Below are positions 50,607-62,640 of a stretch of DNA of 64,000 bases, in pieces. Under the pieces are notes generated by a model, which was given only the letters and a program-made list of their open reading frames with translations, did no database searches and was not told the origin of the DNA. Both the position numbers and the translations under genes were made by a program. Source of the stretch: Sphingobacteriia bacterium 28-36-52. Lineage in GTDB: Bacteria > Bacteroidota > Bacteroidia > Chitinophagales > Chitinophagaceae. Location of the stretch: the NCBI GenBank assembly GCA_002281575.1, contig NCGN01000009.1, forward strand, positions 62,001 to 126,000. The letters are read 5' to 3'. Each line of letters opens with the position of its first letter. Within the stretch, counting starts at the first letter, position 1.

Positions 50607-51530
50607 TTATTTAAGTAATTCACAAGGTTTTAGACCTGTATGCTTTTTGAACGCTGCAGAAAAATGAGAGATAGAAGAGTATCCTAATAATGCAGAAACG
50701 TCTGTAACACTTAAGCTTTTTTCGTACAACAAATACTTAGCATGTTCCATTCGTTGTTGTTGATAGAAATCAAAAATGGTGGTACCAAAAACTTCTTTAA
50801 AGCCTTTCTTTAAGTAACACTCATTCATGGCTACTTTTCTGCTTAACTCTTTAATGGTAATGGGGTCGCCAATATGTTGCAACAAAATATCACGAGCTTG
50901 ATAAATTCTTTCCTTCCCGCCATCGTCTGCTAAAAATTTACAAGCAAAACCTTCTTCTTTTTCGTGCACCAAACAATCCATGCTGTATAACAGTAATTCG
51001 TGCACTTTGGCGTTTACAAAAATATTCTCCATTGAACCAGCGTAGCTATGATTCAATAATGCGTCTAACACATTTCTATTTCTAACACAAAGCGGAAATA
51101 ACTTAGTAAATGCATTGGGGTGTTTAAACGCCAAAACTTCATCTTTTCTATTGGCCAATTTAACATTGTGTACAAATTGCTTTAAAAAGGTTGAAGTAAA
51201 ATGGAAAGTAAAAACGTCTAGGGTTTGTGTTTTGCCACTACAGTTCATGGTAGGTAATTCATTACACATTCCACAACTGCGTTCGGCACAGTACCGATTA
51301 CCCGTTATACAAAAACGCAGTTCAAGGTAGTTTTCTTTGGGCTTTTTTTCATTGTAATGGTAAACCATCATGCCACTATCGTCTGCCACCCATGGATGTT
51401 GGGCATAATAACGGCGAATAGTGTATTGAATTGAACCTGGAATATGTTGCTCTTTCTTGTACAACAAATCCATGTTGGCATCAATTCCACCCTTTTGAGC
51501 TTGTTTTAATATGTCCATTACAGCGTTCAT
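50607..51530 (-). CDS. AraC-family transcriptional regulator with an N-terminal Cys cluster
   Basis: The 307-residue protein ends in an AraC-type DNA-binding domain (DPITIKELSRKVAMNECYLKKGFKEVFGTTIFDFYQQQRMEHA, then LGYSSISHFSAAFKKHTG). The sensory part has a compact run of Cys, CAERSCGMCNEL with C in MNCSG further on, which may bind metal or sense redox; this resembles PchR-like regulators only in layout. It is divergent from gyrB with a -7 element close to its start. Its targets are unknown. Confidence 0.85.
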   Translation of the reverse strand: MNAVMDILKQAQKGGIDANMDLLYKKEQHIPGSIQYTIRRYYAQHPWVADDSGMMVYHYNEKKPKENYLELRFCITGNRYCAERSCGMCNELPTMNCSGKTQTLDVFTFHFTSTFLKQFVHNVKLANRKDEVLAFKHPNAFTKLFPLCVRNRNVLDALLNHSYAGSMENIFVNAKVHELLLYSMDCLVHEKEEGFACKFLADDGGKERIYQARDILLQHIGDPITIKELSRKVAMNECYLKKGFKEVFGTTIFDFYQQQRMEHAKYLLYEKSLSVTDVSALLGYSSISHFSAAFKKHTGLKPCELLK

Positions 51531-51537
51531 GCACCTG

Positions 51538-51545
51538 CAAAATTA
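51538..51545 (-). promoter_or_regulatory. -7 promoter element of the AraC-type regulator
   Basis: Plus-strand CAAAATTA is TAATTTTG on the minus strand, matching TAnnTTTG and followed by C. It ends 8 bases before ATG 51530, giving a leader of about 4 bases. Confidence 0.4.
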
Positions 51546-51631
51546 ATGTATAAACATCTATTTGGCAAATAAGCCTTTGATTTTGGGGAAAACTAGGGTA
51601 TTAAAGCAGCCTAAATCCCCCTTAAATTAAG

Positions 51632-51639
51632 TACATTTG
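51632..51639 (+). promoter_or_regulatory. -7 promoter element of gyrB
   Basis: TACATTTG is an exact TAnnTTTG match. Initiation about 4 bases later gives a leader of about 41 bases before ATG 51684. No good -33 TTG was found at the usual distance. Confidence 0.5.
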
Positions 51640-51656
51640 TCAGCTTGCAAAATTGA

Positions 51657-53663
<2,007 letters not shown>

Positions 53664-53731
53664 TAGAAAAAAACATTAACTTGTATTACTAACCCGGTAC
53701 CCTATTACTAAAAAATTAAATTCAACAAACA

Positions 53732-53938
53732 ATGGACACTTCAAAAATGATTAAAGCATACTGCCTTAAAACAAAGGAAAAAAATGTTCCAATGCAAGAT
53801 GCAGTAGTAACAAGAACTGCGAAAGGTGGTTACATGGCCGGTGGTCATGATGGCAAAGGAAATAAAATGGCTGCCATCTTAAGTGAAGCAAAAGCTTTAC
53901 AAGCAATTGCTGATGGCGTTGCTAAAAAAGGATTCTAG
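53732..53938 (+). CDS. Small hypothetical protein resembling DUF5679 without its zinc cysteines
   Basis: The 68-residue protein begins MDTSKMIKAYCLKTKEKNVPMQD and ends in a helical tail (AKALQAIADGVAKKGF). The first 45 residues line up with the outline I remember for DUF5679 (AYCVKCK, then a Gly-rich GtCPvCGtKM), but the second Cys of the first pair is Thr and the CPVCG pair is replaced by HDGKG. The metal site is therefore probably lost. It lies 68 bases after gyrB and is followed by a terminator. Confidence 0.6.
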   Translation: MDTSKMIKAYCLKTKEKNVPMQDAVVTRTAKGGYMAGGHDGKGNKMAAILSEAKALQAIADGVAKKGF

Positions 53939-53961
53939 TTCAACCTGATTTTTTTAGAAAG

Positions 53962-53985
53962 CCCCGACTAGTTCGGGGTTTTTTT
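53962..53985 (+). terminator. Terminator after the small gene, overlapping the mfd stop
   Basis: Arms 53962-53967 and 53973-53978 pair over six GC-rich bases around a 5-base loop, followed by a T-run to 53985. The loop contains the mfd stop codon (53968-53970, minus strand), so the two converging genes share the element. Confidence 0.7.
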
Positions 53986-56900
53986 ATACTTATCCATTAC
54001 CGTTTGCTGCATTCGCTGTAAAAACAAATGCATTTCCTCCATGCCCTTTATTGGCTCTACCACCATTAAGAACATTTTACCTGTTTGTTTTAATCTTCCT
54101 TTATTGGTACCTGTTTGCAAATAAGCCAAAACTTCTTTAAACAATTCAGATTCAAAATAAGGCGAATCGGGTCTATTAATAAAATAACAACGAAGGGTGT
54201 CTTCTTTTAAAGTCATTTTTTCAAAGCCCAAGTCTACAGCCAATTTACGGCATCTAACTGTAGTGAATAAATCTTCCACTGAAGCAGGCATTGGGCCAAA
54301 ACGATCTAACATTTCTGCATGAAACAATTGCAACTCGGCTTCGTCTTCACAACTGTCTAAACGAGTATACAATGAAAGCCTTTCGGTGATGCTTTCCACA
54401 TAATTATCTGGAATCAAAATTTCTAAATCGGTATCAATAGTGCAATCACTTACAAAATCATCTTGCTTACTAATCTCTTCTTTAAAAAGGTCTTTAAAAG
54501 AAGTGCGCTTTAATTCTCTAATGGCTTCTTCTAAAATTTTCTGGTACATTTCAAAACCAATCTCGGCCATGAATCCACTTTGCTCACCGCCTAACATATT
54601 ACCCGCGCCTCTAATATCAAGGTCTCGCATTGCAATTTGGAAGCCGCTTCCTAAATCGCTAAACTGTTCTAAAGTTTGTAATCGTTTTCTAGAATCAACT
54701 GGCAAAGTACTCATAGGCGGAGCTAATAAATAACAAAAAGCTTTTTTATTGCTTCTGCCTACCCTGCCCCTTAATTGATGTAAATCACTTAAGCCAAACT
54801 GATGGGCATTATTAACAATAATGGTATTTACATTAGGAATGTCTACCCCGCTTTCCACAATATTGGTACAAACCAATACATCGTATTTGCGCTCAATAAA
54901 GTCGAATATTCGTTCTTCTAATTCGTGGCCTTCCAATTGACCATGGGCAAACCCAATACTTAAATCGGGGCAAAGACCTTGAATAAGTGCACTCATTTCT
55001 GCTAATCCATGCACCCGATTATGAATAAAGAATACCTGCCCACCTCTTTCTGTTTCAAAATAAATGGTATCTCTTATAAAGTCTTGGTTAAATACCTGAA
55101 CTTCTGTTTGTATAGGTTGTCTATTGGGGGGCGGTGTATTAATGATACTCAAGTCTCTCGCTCCCATTAAACTAAACTGTAATGTTCTTGGAATGGGTGT
55201 GGCGGTTAATGTAAGGCAATCCACATTTGTTTTTAAGGTCTTCAATTTCTCCTTGTGCCCTACGCCAAATTTTTGCTCTTCATCAATAATCATTATGCCC
55301 AAATCTTTAAATGCCACTTCTTTTCCAAGCAATCCATGGGTACCCACAATTATATCTACTTTGCCTTCTTTTACTCTTTCTAAGGTTTCCTTTTTTTCTT
55401 TAGCAGATTTAAATCGATTGATATAATCTACCGTAACAGGAAAATCCTTTAATCGATCCTTGAATGTTTTATAATGCTGAAAAGCCAAAATAGTAGTAGG
55501 CACTAAAACGGCAGCTTGCTTTCCATCTACTACCGATTTAAAAGCTGCTCTAACGGCAATTTCAGTTTTTCCAAACCCTACATCACCACAAACCAATCGA
55601 TCCATTGGCGCTTCTTGCTCCATATCTCTTTTTACATCTGCCGTAGCTTTACTTTGATCGGGAGTGTCTTCGTAAATAAAAGAAGCTTCCAACTCGGTTT
55701 GCATATAATTATCTGGCGCATGTGCAAATCCTTTCTGGGCCTTTCTTTGCGCATAAAGCTTAATTAAATCAAAAGCAATTTCTTTTACTTTGGCTTTTGT
55801 TTTTTCTTTTAACCTATTCCAAACATCACTTCCCAATTTATTTACTTTTGGAACAGTCCCTTCTTTACCAGTGTATTTAGAAATCTTGTGCAGCGAATTA
55901 ATATTTACATATAAAATATCGCTGTCTTTATAAATGATTCTTACCGCTTCTTGAATTTTCCCGTTCACTTCTAGTTTTTGCAAACCGCTATAAGTTCCTA
56001 CACCATGATCAATATGGGTTACATAATCACCTGGTTGTAAATCACGCAAAGTTTTTAAAGTGAGGGCTTTGTTTTTATTATATGCTTGTTTAACCTTGTA
56101 CTTGTGGTATCGTTGAAATATTTGGTGATCGGTATAACAAACCAACTTTAATTGATGGTCTATAAAACCTTCGTGAATACTTGTTCCAATTGGAGTGAAC
56201 TGAATTTCGGTGTTTAAATCGGTAAAAATGGTATTAAGTCTTTCCAATTGTTTTACCTGTTCAGCAAAAATATAAATACTGTATTGAGCACCTTCTAGTG
56301 CTTTTAGGTCTTTAATTAGTAAATCAAATTGGCGATTAAATGCAGGTTGAGGCTTTACCAAAAACTCCAGCTCAAATTGAGCAAAATGAGGTTTATATCC
56401 AAATTCAATTAATCGCTTTGTTTCTAAAATGGCTTTGATTTCACTGCCTTTAATAAAGTCGGTCCAATGAACTTCTTTAAGGATAAGGTGGTCTTCCTCT
56501 TCTTGCTGTTTAGCAAAATAGCCTTGTTCTTGTAATAACAAATACCCTTCAAAATCTTCTTCTTGAACCCTTATTTTTTCTTCAATTACATCCCAGTCTC
56601 TTAGCCAAACAAGGGTGTTCTCAGGAACGAATTCTAAAAGAGATATTTTTTGAACTGAACCAGAACCAACTGTTTCAGGCAATGTATCTACATTAGGGAT
56701 AATATTTACTTGCAGTAATTTCCTTTCACTTAATTGCGTTTCAGGATCAAAAATTCGAATACTATCTACTTCATTTCCAAACAATTCTACTCTGTATGGT
56801 TTCTCATTTCCAAAAGAATAAATATCTAATATTCCACCTCTCAATGCAAACTGACCAGGCTCGTAAACAAAATCGGTACGCTCAAAACCGTACATTACGA

Positions 56901-57390
56901 ACAAATCCATCAAACTCTCTGGATTAATGGTATCATTCGTTTTGATGGTAATAATATTACTACTGATTGTTTCAGGCTGTATTACTTTTTCAAAAATGGC
57001 TTCTGGATAAGTGACTATAATTTTTTTGTTTCCGCCGCGAGATAATTTGGTAAGGGCTTCGGTTCTCAACATCACATGCGAACTATTCAGTAGCCTAAAA
57101 TTCTTTCTATTCTTAAAACTTGCAGGAAAATAAAATAAGTCTAATGCACTAGTCAAATTTTCGATGGTATTGTGAAAATAAGCCGCTTCTTCCGCGTCAT
57201 TTAATATGACAAGGTGATTCATGCTTTGCGCATCAGGATGCATAAAGACCGTGCTTACAATAAATTCTGCACTGCTTCCTTGTAAATTTTTGAGATAGGT
57301 TTTTTGTGTATCTGCATAGGTTTGCCTATTCACCAAAGCTTGAACCAGGGGTGATTGCAGGTATTGATCCATTAAGTGCTGCAAATTCAT
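53968..57390 (-). CDS. mfd: Transcription-repair coupling factor
   Basis: I start at ATG 57390, giving 1140 residues (a GTG two codons earlier is possible). The UvrB-like N-terminal half, the RNA polymerase-interacting region (GDYVTHIDHGVGTYSGLQKLEV), the helicase motifs CGDVGFGKTEIAVRAAF and DEEQKFGV, TATPIPRTL and the C-terminal QLRGRVGRSNKKAFCYLL are all present. Mfd displaces stalled polymerase and recruits UvrA. It lies 41 bases downstream of a lipoprotein gene on the same strand and ends at the shared terminator. Confidence 0.95.
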   Translation of the reverse strand: MNLQHLMDQYLQSPLVQALVNRQTYADTQKTYLKNLQGSSAEFIVSTVFMHPDAQSMNHLVILNDAEEAAYFHNTIENLTSALDLFYFPASFKNRKNFRLLNSSHVMLRTEALTKLSRGGNKKIIVTYPEAIFEKVIQPETISSNIITIKTNDTINPESLMDLFVMYGFERTDFVYEPGQFALRGGILDIYSFGNEKPYRVELFGNEVDSIRIFDPETQLSERKLLQVNIIPNVDTLPETVGSGSVQKISLLEFVPENTLVWLRDWDVIEEKIRVQEEDFEGYLLLQEQGYFAKQQEEEDHLILKEVHWTDFIKGSEIKAILETKRLIEFGYKPHFAQFELEFLVKPQPAFNRQFDLLIKDLKALEGAQYSIYIFAEQVKQLERLNTIFTDLNTEIQFTPIGTSIHEGFIDHQLKLVCYTDHQIFQRYHKYKVKQAYNKNKALTLKTLRDLQPGDYVTHIDHGVGTYSGLQKLEVNGKIQEAVRIIYKDSDILYVNINSLHKISKYTGKEGTVPKVNKLGSDVWNRLKEKTKAKVKEIAFDLIKLYAQRKAQKGFAHAPDNYMQTELEASFIYEDTPDQSKATADVKRDMEQEAPMDRLVCGDVGFGKTEIAVRAAFKSVVDGKQAAVLVPTTILAFQHYKTFKDRLKDFPVTVDYINRFKSAKEKKETLERVKEGKVDIIVGTHGLLGKEVAFKDLGIMIIDEEQKFGVGHKEKLKTLKTNVDCLTLTATPIPRTLQFSLMGARDLSIINTPPPNRQPIQTEVQVFNQDFIRDTIYFETERGGQVFFIHNRVHGLAEMSALIQGLCPDLSIGFAHGQLEGHELEERIFDFIERKYDVLVCTNIVESGVDIPNVNTIIVNNAHQFGLSDLHQLRGRVGRSNKKAFCYLLAPPMSTLPVDSRKRLQTLEQFSDLGSGFQIAMRDLDIRGAGNMLGGEQSGFMAEIGFEMYQKILEEAIRELKRTSFKDLFKEEISKQDDFVSDCTIDTDLEILIPDNYVESITERLSLYTRLDSCEDEAELQLFHAEMLDRFGPMPASVEDLFTTVRCRKLAVDLGFEKMTLKEDTLRCYFINRPDSPYFESELFKEVLAYLQTGTNKGRLKQTGKMFLMVVEPIKGMEEMHLFLQRMQQTVMDKYKKTPN

Positions 57391-57431
57391 ATACACATAC
57401 CTTAAAAAAGGGATGTAAAGATAAGGGAAGC

Positions 57432-57896
57432 CTAATTGGTACTGGTATAATTTACTACAATATTCATTTCGGTCAATTTGCCCTTATCTACAGTTACCAA
57501 ATTGATATTATTTCTGATATCAAAATTGTTAGCGTAGAATTGTTGACCTGCTTGTACAAAAACAGAATAGGTTCCAACGGGTAGTTTTGCTATGAATGCC
57601 CCGGTACTATCTGTGTTTACTGTTGCAATTAATTTGGTATAAATATTCGTGAATAACGGACCCTGATTCCATTGATGGGTCCTTGTAATATCGGTTGGCT
57701 CATAAAAAAACACCGTAGTTGGATAAGGTTGAGGAACGGAGGGTGGTGCCCCAATTCTTGGCATTTGATTGCCCGTAAGTGCTGTAACCAAGCCTTTTAC
57801 ACCCTGAATGATTGGGTCAACTTTTTTCTTTTGTGGAGGTTTACATCCCAAAAAAGGCAAAAAAATTGCAACGAATAAAAAAAGAAAAAAACGCAT
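57432..57896 (-). CDS. Hypothetical lipoprotein with a carboxypeptidase-regulatory-like fold
   Basis: The 154-residue protein has a lipoprotein leader (MRFFLFLFVAIFLPFLGC, Cys18) followed by a beta-sandwich-like body with the segment TDSTGAFIAKLPVGTYSVFVQAGQQFYAN, typical of carboxypeptidase regulatory-like domains. It has no catalytic motif. It is divergent from the subtilase gene at 57979 and precedes mfd on the same strand by 41 bases. Confidence 0.7.
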   Translation of the reverse strand: MRFFLFLFVAIFLPFLGCKPPQKKKVDPIIQGVKGLVTALTGNQMPRIGAPPSVPQPYPTTVFFYEPTDITRTHQWNQGPLFTNIYTKLIATVNTDSTGAFIAKLPVGTYSVFVQAGQQFYANNFDIRNNINLVTVDKGKLTEMNIVVNYTSTN

Positions 57897-57978
57897 ACTA
57901 CAATTTGAACCCTGAAAGTATCTAATTTAGAGCATAATAAAATAAGAACGGCCTAACAAAGCTGAAAAAACATCATTT

Positions 57979-60900
57979 ATGATTAAACGCCTGGGGATAT
58001 TTATTTTACTATCGGCAACCATTGCAACCAGTTCATTGGCTCAAATTGCAACCAATGAAAAAGTGCTTAAGCTGTCTTCTCAAAAGTTGAGATTTGAGCA
58101 AGAATTGAATTATGCAAAAGCACTTTCACTTGCCAAAACCAATAAATGGGATCTAAGCATCAATTTTGAGGGTGGAATTGCCAAACTTACTGGAGTAGAC
58201 GATTTTGGTTTTCCTTTGTATACAAAATCATTCAACAATACCATTGCCGCAGCTACTACCAAAGCCAGCCAATTATGGCCAGGAGGCGCAAGTGGTTTAA
58301 ATTTGACTGGCAGTACCGCAGCCATGCGAAATAAGTTGGGCGTATGGGAATTTGATGGTGCTCCATTAAGTAGCCACGTAGAATTTACTGGAAGGTTAAT
58401 ACAAAAAGATGTACCCACAGGCAGTAGTGGGAATGACCATGCCACACACGTTGCTGGAACCATGGTAGCGGCTGGAATCAATCCAATTGCAAAAGGAATG
58501 GCTTATGGCATCCCTAATTTAATCTCTTATGACCACAATAGTGATATCTCAGAAATGACTGCTGAAGCAGGTACAGGTTTGTTAATCTCTAATCACTCAT
58601 ATGGATTTATTGCAGGTTGGAATTACAATACTGCTCAAAGTAGATGGGAGTTTTATGGTCGTCCCGATGAAAACGAAGACTATCGATACGGGTATTACGG
58701 AACAGATGCACAAAGAGTAGATTCTATTGCTTTTAATGCCCCATTTTATTTAAAAGTATCTGTTGCAGGAAATGATAGAAACAATAATGGTCCAGAAATT
58801 GGTCAACCCTTTTTTAGAAGAAATGCACAAGGTACTATGGTGGATGCAGGCAATAGACCAGCAGGCATTAGCAGCAATGATGGATTTGATATTATTTTGG
58901 GATATGGAGTTGCAAAAAACAATTTAACCATTGGTGCTGTCAATGGTATACCAGGCGGTTACAACAAACCTGCAGATGTGGTGATGAGTGCTTTTAGCGG
59001 ATGGGGACCAACAGATGACGGACGAATTAAGCCAGATTTGGTTGCGAATGGAGTAAATGTTACTTCGGCCAGCACCAATGGCAATACCAGTTATAGTACA
59101 AAAAGTGGAACATCTATGGCAGGTCCAAACGCAGCGGGTTCCTTACTGTTGTTACAAGAACACTATACTAAACTAAAACCTGGTTCTTTTATGCGTGCTG
59201 CTACGCTGAAGGGCTTGGCCATTCATACAGCAGACGAAGCAGGAAATACCCCAGGACCTGATTATACTTTTGGATGGGGCTTAATGAATATGCAAAGGGC
59301 AGCTGCAGTATTAACTAGTGCTATACCAAGTAATAACTCAAATAGCAGTGAACATTTGGTATATGAAAACACTTTAAACTCTGGCCAAACTTTTACTAAA
59401 ACTGTAGTAGCTTCTGGTAAAGTTCCTTTGTCTGCAACCATCACTTGGACCGATCCTCCTGCTTCAATTAATACAGATGCTGCAACTAATCTAAACGATA
59501 GAACCAAAAAACTGGTGCACGATCTAGATATTAAAATTACACGCGGTACTACACAAACTTTTTTACCATGGGCACTAGATGTATCCAGCCCATCTTCAGC
59601 AGCAAGTAAAACTGACAATAGCATAGATAATGTGGAAAGAGTAGATGTTGACAGCACCATCCCTGGTGAAACCTATACCATTACCGTTACCAATAAAGGT
59701 AGTTTGGTAAGGGGCTCACAAGCTTACTCACTAATTGTAAGCGGAACTGGTGGAGTTGGTTACGCCACTTCTGCTGCTTTAACTGGCGGCGCAAAAGTGG
59801 ATAGTTTATCTTTCACTAATATTCGATTTAAAAATTCAACAGGTTGTAAAACCTTTACAGACAATACTCGCCTTACTGGTAATATTCAAGCGCGACAAGT
59901 ATTACCCATATTTATAAGAACAGCAGCATGCGATGCAACTGTTAACCCAAGAATTATTAAAGTATACATTGATTACAATAACGATGGAGACTTTGCCGAC
60001 CCCAATGAGCAAGCATTAGTAAGTTCTGTTCAAAGCGGAGCAAGTAGCGATTTCACCGGTAGTATCACCATTCCAGATAATGTAACCATTGGTACCATTC
60101 ATAAAATGAGGTTAATAACGCAGGAAACATCTTCTGCATCGGATATTGTTCCAACTGGAACTTATGCAAGAGGTGAAACCCAAGACTACTTGTTGAAAAT
60201 TCAGACCCCTTCTAATGATGTTTCAGTTAGTAATATTATTTCACCTGCAGCAGGTAGTTGCGACAATAGTAAACAATACGTAACTATCGCTATTGCCAAT
60301 AATGGTTCAAATCCTCAATCGAATGTACCTGTTACAGTAACCATCAAAAATGGTACAAATACTATTGCTACACTCAATGCCACTTATACAGGAACAATTG
60401 CTTCCCTATCTGAAGTTGAATACACCATTCAAACTCCTTTTGATGCCCAGGCGGGAATCAATTACACCATTAATGCAGAAAGCAAATTAGCATCTGACCA
60501 AAATAGTACCAATAATATTATTGAAGTAGCTGTGCCGATTGCGGCAAGACCCGATGTGCCTGTAGCTCAGGGTGTGATTTGTGACAATACAGCTATTTTA
60601 AAAGTAACCAATCCTGGAACAGCCAATTATTTTTGGTATGCTGATGCTACAACTACCACACCATTTGCAACCGGTAGTTCAGTTACAACAAGTAATTTGC
60701 CGGCAAATAGAACCTATTATGTAGCTAGAGAAGCAAGAGGTACAGTTGGTGCTGCATCTAAACTTACATTCACAAGTGGTGGATACAATGCTTTTGCAGG
60801 CAACTACATGAAGTTTAATCATACCACTCCATTTAAGTTAGAGTCTGTAAGAATGTATACTGCAAATCCAGGAAAAATTAAAATTACAGTAGGCGACAAC

Positions 60901-61788
60901 CTAACTGCAGGTAGTACTGCAGGCAGCTACTCCTATAGACCACTCTTGAGTAAAACATATACTGTTTTCAATTCTAGGCCAACTGCAACAGCTGGTTCAT
61001 TATCTGAAAATAATCCAACCGATTCTGGCTTTGTTTACAATTTAGATTTGGACATTCCAGGAAATGGAGACAAAATTATGATTGTAGAATGTACAGAAGA
61101 TGCCAATGTATATAGAAACAACGGCATCACTGGTACTATTTATCCTTTTGGAATTAACGGCGTAATGAGCTTTACGGGAAACAGTGTTTCATTGGCACCT
61201 CAAGCCGGACAAGACGAAAATCAATTCTGGTATTTCTTTTATGATACCAAAATTTCAACTGGTTGTGCAAGCAATCGTGTACCTATTGTAGCAGCACCTA
61301 ATACTGCTTTAACACTTTCACAAGTAGGAGATTCACTAGTATCAAATCTTAAAACAGGTATTTTCCAATGGGTATACAACGATACCGCTTCCGTAGCTGG
61401 AGCAATTGGCTCTTCAATTAAACCTACCCGTTCGGGAAATTATAAAGTAATTGTAATTGATGGACTGGGTTGTACCAAAACTTCTGCCAATGTAAACTAT
61501 ACAGTTACTGCTATTAATACGGTTGATCCACAAGAAATTAAATTGTCTGTTTCTCCTAATCCAAACAATGGTATTTTCCAGTTGTCTTTTGAAGTAACCA
61601 AGCGAAGCGATTTGTCTATTGAGATTTTGAATGCATCTGGTCAGCGTGTGTTTTTAAATACCCAATCTGGATTCTTAGGTAAATACAGCAAGCAGTTGAA
61701 TTTAAAACAATTCAGTAGCGAGTTTTATTTGCTTAAAATTCAACACGATAAAAAAACCTATTTACAAAAGATTCTTATTCAACGGTAA
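57979..61788 (+). CDS. Secreted S8 subtilase with GEVED, Ig-like domains and type IX sorting end
   Basis: The 1269-residue protein has a Sec signal (to about SSLAQ) and an S8 catalytic domain: Asp near D126 (VWEFDGAP), His in NDHATHVAGT (H154) and Ser in STKSGTSMAGPNAAG. The Gly after H154 is Ala. A GEVED domain (VYIDYNNDGDFADPNEQA) and Ig-like modules follow (about 740-1130). The C-terminus (VSPNPNNGIFQL, GQRVFLNTQS and a final QKILIQR) is a type IX sorting domain, so it goes through the outer membrane and is held or released there. Confidence 0.92.
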   Translation: MIKRLGIFILLSATIATSSLAQIATNEKVLKLSSQKLRFEQELNYAKALSLAKTNKWDLSINFEGGIAKLTGVDDFGFPLYTKSFNNTIAAATTKASQLWPGGASGLNLTGSTAAMRNKLGVWEFDGAPLSSHVEFTGRLIQKDVPTGSSGNDHATHVAGTMVAAGINPIAKGMAYGIPNLISYDHNSDISEMTAEAGTGLLISNHSYGFIAGWNYNTAQSRWEFYGRPDENEDYRYGYYGTDAQRVDSIAFNAPFYLKVSVAGNDRNNNGPEIGQPFFRRNAQGTMVDAGNRPAGISSNDGFDIILGYGVAKNNLTIGAVNGIPGGYNKPADVVMSAFSGWGPTDDGRIKPDLVANGVNVTSASTNGNTSYSTKSGTSMAGPNAAGSLLLLQEHYTKLKPGSFMRAATLKGLAIHTADEAGNTPGPDYTFGWGLMNMQRAAAVLTSAIPSNNSNSSEHLVYENTLNSGQTFTKTVVASGKVPLSATITWTDPPASINTDAATNLNDRTKKLVHDLDIKITRGTTQTFLPWALDVSSPSSAASKTDNSIDNVERVDVDSTIPGETYTITVTNKGSLVRGSQAYSLIVSGTGGVGYATSAALTGGAKVDSLSFTNIRFKNSTGCKTFTDNTRLTGNIQARQVLPIFIRTAACDATVNPRIIKVYIDYNNDGDFADPNEQALVSSVQSGASSDFTGSITIPDNVTIGTIHKMRLITQETSSASDIVPTGTYARGETQDYLLKIQTPSNDVSVSNIISPAAGSCDNSKQYVTIAIANNGSNPQSNVPVTVTIKNGTNTIATLNATYTGTIASLSEVEYTIQTPFDAQAGINYTINAESKLASDQNSTNNIIEVAVPIAARPDVPVAQGVICDNTAILKVTNPGTANYFWYADATTTTPFATGSSVTTSNLPANRTYYVAREARGTVGAASKLTFTSGGYNAFAGNYMKFNHTTPFKLESVRMYTANPGKIKITVGDNLTAGSTAGSYSYRPLLSKTYTVFNSRPTATAGSLSENNPTDSGFVYNLDLDIPGNGDKIMIVECTEDANVYRNNGITGTIYPFGINGVMSFTGNSVSLAPQAGQDENQFWYFFYDTKISTGCASNRVPIVAAPNTALTLSQVGDSLVSNLKTGIFQWVYNDTASVAGAIGSSIKPTRSGNYKVIVIDGLGCTKTSANVNYTVTAINTVDPQEIKLSVSPNPNNGIFQLSFEVTKRSDLSIEILNASGQRVFLNTQSGFLGKYSKQLNLKQFSSEFYLLKIQHDKKTYLQKILIQR

Positions 61789-61800
61789 ATAGTAATTGAT

Positions 61801-61840
61801 AAATAACGTGCCTCTGTTTTAAACAGGGGCATTGTTATTT
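61801..61840. terminator. Long hairpin after the subtilase
   Basis: Arms 61801-61819 and 61821-61840 form a long, nearly perfect hairpin with one-base loop (a few mismatches). It follows the subtilase stop by 13 bases. No strong T-run follows, so stopping may be less efficient than at other terminators here. Confidence 0.55.
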
Positions 61841-61874
61841 ATGGTTAATTCGGTACTTTGTGTAAAACAATGCT

Positions 61875-62621
61875 ATGCTTCAACCTTGGTTAAAATGCGT
61901 GGTAATTAAAACCGAAGACATTACCCATAGCACCCGTAGATTTTGGATTCAAATTCCTGAATTAACTCAATTTGATTTTGAGCCAGGTCAATTTGTGACT
62001 TTTGATTTGCCCATACATGAACAAAGAAACAAAAGATGGCGGTCTTATTCCATTGCATCTGCGCCCGATGGCACCAATGTTTTTGAGTTAGTGATTGTTT
62101 TAATGGAAGATGGATTAGGCACCCCACATTTATTTAATGATGTAAAAGTGGGTTCAGAATTAATTGTTCGAGGGCCACAGGGAAAATTTACTATGCCCGA
62201 AACATTAGACAAAGATTTGTACTTGATATGCACAGGTACTGGCATTGCACCATTTAGATCAATGGCACACTATATTCACCAAAAACAAATACCTCATAAG
62301 AATATTCACTTAATTTTTGGCTGTAGAGAATTTAAAGACAGCTTATACGAACAAGAATTAAAGCAGTTAGAAAAAGTATTACCTGGCTTTTATCATCACC
62401 CCTGTTTTTCAAGAGAACTGGTAGTTGGACCTGCACAATATTCGGGATACGTTCATGCCTGCTATACCAAACTAATAGAGACGCATAAAGGAATGAATGG
62501 CAGTATTCCTTCTGCTTATTTTTATTTATGTGGATGGAAGAATATGGTAGATGATGCTAAGCATAAACTAATAGAACTTGGGTATGATAAACAGGCCATT
62601 CATTTAGAATTGTACGGCTAG
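61875..62621 (+). CDS. Ferredoxin-NADP reductase-like FAD oxidoreductase
   Basis: The 248-residue protein has the FAD domain with RSYSIASAP and the loop GPQGKFTMP, and the NAD(P) domain with YLICTGTGIAPFRSM and LIFGCREFKDSLYEQEL, the FNR/CYPOR plan. It starts at ATG 61875. The length is that of soluble bacterial ferredoxin or flavodoxin reductases without extra domains. It converges on glyS across 19 bases. Confidence 0.9.
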   Translation: MLQPWLKCVVIKTEDITHSTRRFWIQIPELTQFDFEPGQFVTFDLPIHEQRNKRWRSYSIASAPDGTNVFELVIVLMEDGLGTPHLFNDVKVGSELIVRGPQGKFTMPETLDKDLYLICTGTGIAPFRSMAHYIHQKQIPHKNIHLIFGCREFKDSLYEQELKQLEKVLPGFYHHPCFSRELVVGPAQYSGYVHACYTKLIETHKGMNGSIPSAYFYLCGWKNMVDDAKHKLIELGYDKQAIHLELYG

Positions 62622-62640
62622 TTCATCATACCCAACCAAT

